A DNA stretch of 26,231 nucleotides from an uncultured Acetatifactor sp. (lineage in GTDB: Bacteria; Bacillota; Clostridia; Lachnospirales; Lachnospiraceae), in NCBI GenBank assembly GCA_934394515.1, contig CAKRRU010000023.1:1-26231 (forward strand). Direction: 5' to 3'. The notes under the pieces were generated by a model that saw only the letters and a program-made list of their open reading frames with translations, searched no databases and was not told the origin of the DNA. Made by a program: the position numbers and the translations under genes. This document shows positions 23,608 to 26,231 of this stretch, piece after piece (within the stretch, counting starts at the first letter, position 1; each line of letters opens with the position of its first letter).

Positions 23608-24276
23608 ATGGAGTTTAAGGCAGAAAACGGGGACGGAATCGACACTTGGAAGGAGGTTACACTGGTATACAGTGCGGCGCTGCGTCAGATGGAGACGAAG
23701 ATGCAGATATTGAATGACGAATTTCAGCATGTACACCAGTACAATCCCATTGAACACATCAAGGCGCGTATCAAGACTCCGGAAAGCATTGTCAAGAAGT
23801 TGAAGCGTTACGGTCAGGAATCCACCATAGACAATATGGTTAAATACATAAATGATATTGCGGGAATCCGCATCATTTGTTCTTTCACATCTGATATTTA
23901 CCGTATTGCGGATATGATCCGGGATCAGAAGGACATTCAGGTGATCGCGGTGAAAGATTATATTACATATCCGAAGGCCAGCGGTTACAAAAGCTATCAT
24001 ATGATCGTCAGTATTCCGGTCTACCTGTCCGACCGCACGGTGGACACGAAGGTGGAGATACAGATCCGTACGGTAGCCATGGACTTCTGGGCAAGTCTGG
24101 AGCATAAGATACATTATAAATTTGAAGGGGATGCACCGGAGAATATTAAGAATGAACTGGTAGAGTGTGCCAGAATGGTATCGGATCTGGATGCCAGAAT
24201 GCTCTCGCTGAATGAAGAAATCCTGACGATCAGCAAAAAGCGGGAAGAAGAAAGCGCTAAAAAAGAAACTACATAA
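23608..24276 (+). CDS. small alarmone synthetase, RelA/SpoT-type GTP pyrophosphokinase (RelQ-like)
   Basis: The enzyme transfers pyrophosphate from ATP to GDP or GTP to make (p)ppGpp, the stringent-response alarmone. The 222-residue protein has only the synthetase domain and no hydrolase, TGS or ACT domains, as in the RelQ/YjbM small alarmone synthetases. RIKTPESIVKKLKR (54-67) binds ATP, DIAGIRIICSF (83-93) holds the catalytic Asp, GYKSYH (126-131) and KVEIQIRT (148-155) hold the GTP-side residues and Glu150. A C-terminal helical tail fits the tetramer-forming region. The start is uncertain: ATG at 23608 has GAGAGG 4 bases upstream (tight), while ATG at 23596 adds MRGN but has no ribosome-binding site. 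It stands alone, with its own promoter and terminator. Confidence 0.92.
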   Translation: MEFKAENGDGIDTWKEVTLVYSAALRQMETKMQILNDEFQHVHQYNPIEHIKARIKTPESIVKKLKRYGQESTIDNMVKYINDIAGIRIICSFTSDIYRIADMIRDQKDIQVIAVKDYITYPKASGYKSYHMIVSIPVYLSDRTVDTKVEIQIRTVAMDFWASLEHKIHYKFEGDAPENIKNELVECARMVSDLDARMLSLNEEILTISKKREEESAKKETT

Positions 24277-24288
24277 AAGGGTAAAAAT

Positions 24289-24329
24289 AATGCCTTCTGA
24301 GTAAACTTACAGTACTCAGAAGGCATTTT
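24289..24329. terminator. bidirectional terminator between the alarmone synthetase and lipoprotein genes
   Basis: A perfect 15-bp stem (24289-24303 with 24313-24327) with a 9-base loop, TTTT on the plus side and several As (Ts on the minus strand) on the other. It can serve both convergent genes. Confidence 0.85.
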
Positions 24330-24376
24330 GATGTAGTGCAACAGGTTACCTGTGTTACCTGCAATAGATACAGCAA

Positions 24377-24931
24377 TTAATAGTTCATGCCGCTGATACC
24401 AAGTTTGCCGTCCTGTACGCTGAAAATCATATTGGGGGCATCTCCGGTACTGTAGAGAGTAAAACCTGCCATACTGGGACTTAAGTCGGACAGAGCGGCA
24501 TTAGAGATAGAATCTTTCATTTCATCGGTGAAGATTTTATCGGCACCCAGAGCAATCAGGTCTTCTTTGCTTTCGATGACACTGTCGTCAGCAATAGATA
24601 CATAGACCGGATAATGGGTCAGATCAGCCAGAGCTTCCAGATCTTCATTGGCTACCGCTGCCTGGATTTTCTTGGCGAAAGCCACGGCATCCTCAGTGGG
24701 AACCGCAAAGTTATCTTCATAAGAAGTTTCGGAAGCGGTGGTCGTTTCAGTGGCTGTTTCCGTAGCAGCAGAACTTTCGGCGTTGGAGGCTTGCGAACTG
24801 CTTTCTGTAGTCTGACTTTCAGAGGTTACGGTGCTTTCCGTGGAAGCAGTGCCGTTTCCCTGACTGCCGCAGGCAGCAAAAGACAGTACCATAACAGTAG
24901 TTAAAAGTGCACAAATCATTTTATTTTTCAT
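24377..24931 (-). CDS. Ser/Thr-rich lipoprotein, unknown function
   Basis: The 184-residue protein starts at ATG 24931, 10 bases or so after AAGGAG. It has a lipoprotein signal peptide (MKNKMICALLTTVMVLSFAAC) with lipobox FAAC and Cys21 as the anchor. A Ser/Thr/Glu-rich linker (about 22-68, for example TESTVTSESQTTESSSQ) leads to a folded domain of about 110 residues (VPTEDAVAFAKKIQAAVANE, LADLTHYPVYVS, DKIFTDEMK, MIFSVQDGKLGISGMNY). That domain resembles the small NTF2/DUF4878-like extracytoplasmic domains with a DLxxLAxLxxYPV pattern, but I cannot name it. The frame is open upstream of 24931, and that extension is antisense to the next gene and not real. Confidence 0.8.
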   Translation of the reverse strand: MKNKMICALLTTVMVLSFAACGSQGNGTASTESTVTSESQTTESSSQASNAESSAATETATETTTASETSYEDNFAVPTEDAVAFAKKIQAAVANEDLEALADLTHYPVYVSIADDSVIESKEDLIALGADKIFTDEMKDSISNAALSDLSPSMAGFTLYSTGDAPNMIFSVQDGKLGISGMNY

Positions 24932-25135
24932 AATAGAAACTCCTTTCGTAATAAAAACCTTTCTTACAGGTCTCTGATGGTTAGATGGTGCAGCCGCCAT
25001 AAAAGTTTCAAAAAATAATTTTTTTTTAGCATCCACAAAAAATCGTCCTTCTGTTAAAATATGATGTCGGGTAAAAATATTAAAGGTTACAATACTAAAA
25101 TATGAAAGAGTAAGAAAACAGAACAGGAAACTACC

Positions 25136-26191
25136 ATGGAAGCATATTACTATCAGAAAATGAATAAACGGGGACAGGCTGCCTATCACGCCATGCAGCA
25201 GGGCGTCTTGGCAATGGCAGATGAAATTCAGCTGCCACGGATCCCGGCGGAGGAACTGTATGACGTGTTTTTCCGGCTGCGGCTGGATCACCCGGAGATC
25301 TTCTGGGTGGTGAGCTACCGGTACAAATATTATCAGGACTCCCCCAACATTATCTTCGTCCCGGAGTATCTGTTTGAAAAAAATAAGATCAAGGAGCACC
25401 AGAAAGCCATGCAGTCCAGGGTGGAAAAACTGGTACGGCCTGCCGCAAAGTTCACAGAGTGGGAAAAAGAGAAGTACATTCATGATTTTATCTGTGAAAA
25501 TATTACCTACGATAAGCTGAAAAAACCATATTCCCATGAGATCATCGGTCCTCTGGGACAGGGGGTAGGCGTCTGCGAGGGCATTGCCAAGGCAGTAAAG
25601 GTGCTGTGCGATGCGTTGGGTGTGTGGTGTGTCGTCGCCATCTGCGGTAACAATCCGGAGAAGGGGATCAAGTATCGCCATACCTGGAATATTGTGAGGA
25701 TCGGCGGGCAGTACTATCATCTGGATGCGACCTTTGACAATACCTTGGGGAAACATCAGGGTAATGGGGAGGCATCGGGAGAGATCCGCTATGATTATTT
25801 TAACCTGGGAGATAAGGCGGTGTTCCGGGATCATGAGCCGTTGATCGCACCGGCACCCGACTGCCCGGACAATGATCATTTTTACTATAAGGAGAAAAAA
25901 CTTTCCTTTACGAAAACAGAAGAAGTATATAAAAGAGCGGTACAAATGGCGAAGAAAAGCCGGGCTCTCACGTTCCAGTGGCGGGGAGGATATCTGACCA
26001 GAGAAGTCCTGCAGGAGCTGTCGGAGCTGATCCGCAAGGCGGGCGAAGAGCGGCAGAAAACCGCCCGGATCAGTCTCAACTGGTCACAGGCGGTGATTCA
26101 TTTCAGCTATGTGGAAAATACAGGCATCCCGGAGCCGCAGGTCGTCATGGAGGATGCCAACGAAGGAGAACAGTTCGACACCGGGGAATAA
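25136..26191 (+). CDS. transglutaminase-like (papain-fold) cysteine protein
   Basis: The 351-residue protein has a transglutaminase-like core with the full Cys-His-Asp triad: Cys147 in GVGVCEGIAKA, His182 in YRHTWNIV and Asp197 in YYHLDATFD. Members of this family act as peptidases, cross-linkers or deamidases. There is no signal peptide or membrane segment, so it appears cytosolic, which is less usual for clostridial transglutaminase-like proteins, many of which are exported. The N-terminal 100 residues (DVFFRLRLDHPEIFWVVSYR) and C-terminal 100 residues (RALTFQWRGGYLTREVLQEL) are common partners of this core in Firmicutes but unnamed. AGGAAA lies 7-8 bases before the ATG. It is divergent from the lipoprotein gene. 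I see no convincing promoter in the AT-rich gap 24932-25135. Confidence 0.82.
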   Translation: MEAYYYQKMNKRGQAAYHAMQQGVLAMADEIQLPRIPAEELYDVFFRLRLDHPEIFWVVSYRYKYYQDSPNIIFVPEYLFEKNKIKEHQKAMQSRVEKLVRPAAKFTEWEKEKYIHDFICENITYDKLKKPYSHEIIGPLGQGVGVCEGIAKAVKVLCDALGVWCVVAICGNNPEKGIKYRHTWNIVRIGGQYYHLDATFDNTLGKHQGNGEASGEIRYDYFNLGDKAVFRDHEPLIAPAPDCPDNDHFYYKEKKLSFTKTEEVYKRAVQMAKKSRALTFQWRGGYLTREVLQELSELIRKAGEERQKTARISLNWSQAVIHFSYVENTGIPEPQVVMEDANEGEQFDTGE

Positions 26192-26231
26192 AGGTATGGG
26201 ATGATGTCAGGATCAAGAATTCTCCGACTTC

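Noticed and set aside
24932..25945. Long minus-strand extension of the lipoprotein frame (about 340 more codons)
   Set aside because: It lies antisense to the transglutaminase-like gene, has no family features, and the lipoprotein signal peptide with its own ribosome-binding site begins at 24931.
1..26231. CRISPR arrays, insertion sequences, phage genes, tRNA or rRNA
   Set aside because: No spaced identical repeats, transposase, integrase or structural RNA pattern was seen on either strand.

Overview
The window looks like chromosomal DNA from a low-to-mid GC Gram-positive anaerobe of the Clostridia, most likely a Lachnospiraceae gut commensal. This is an inference from gene content: a UAP1-like UDPGP-family pyrophosphorylase next to galE, a YbhJ-type aconitase-family hydratase, DegV next to PlsC, paired MATE transporters, a small alarmone synthetase, and strong GGAGG ribosome-binding sites with TTGxxx-17-TATAAT promoters. 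No rRNA, tRNA, CRISPR array, insertion sequence or phage gene is visible.

Layout. (1) 1-2940: a divergent intergenic region with a 47-residue membrane peptide gene on the minus strand, an 11-bp-periodic direct-repeat array, then the UDPGP-family gene and galE, closed by a terminator. Together these two enzymes make and interconvert UDP-sugars for envelope or exopolysaccharide synthesis. (2) 2941-6165: a promoter, a roughly 100-nt leader that can fold, the YbhJ-like hydratase, an SseB-family gene, and two terminators in tandem. (3) 6166-11043: a TTG-initiated protein with calcium-binding loops, then a tightly packed trio made of a membrane-anchored LytM/M23 protein lacking its catalytic residues, an intact-looking amidohydrolase, and a TTG-initiated lipoprotein with a GH9-like fold that appears to lack the catalytic aspartates. 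(4) 11049-14056, minus strand: an FAD-dependent COG2509-type protein, DegV (fatty-acid binding) and PlsC (lysophosphatidate acyltransferase), probably one operon. (5) 14291-17088: two tandem MATE exporters, converging on (6) a LysR-type regulator that has lost its N-terminus and carries an in-frame TGA (17089-17841). (7) 17842-22080, minus strand: a visibly AT-richer segment with a family-2 glycosyltransferase broken by one in-frame TGA and two large GT-C-like membrane proteins, driven by a near-consensus promoter. It looks like an acquired glycosylation cassette in decay. (8) 22081-26231: a hemolysin III family protein, a conserved 88-residue protein, a small alarmone (p)ppGpp synthetase, a Ser/Thr-rich lipoprotein, and a cytosolic transglutaminase-like protein.

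The most interesting items are the 11-bp repeat array upstream of the pyrophosphorylase (it resembles a PhoP-type box), the folded leader before the hydratase, the operon coupling two apparently dead envelope enzymes to a live amidohydrolase, and the decaying AT-rich glycosyltransferase cassette whose edge coincides with the missing half of the LysR gene. I found no single system that I can call new with confidence.
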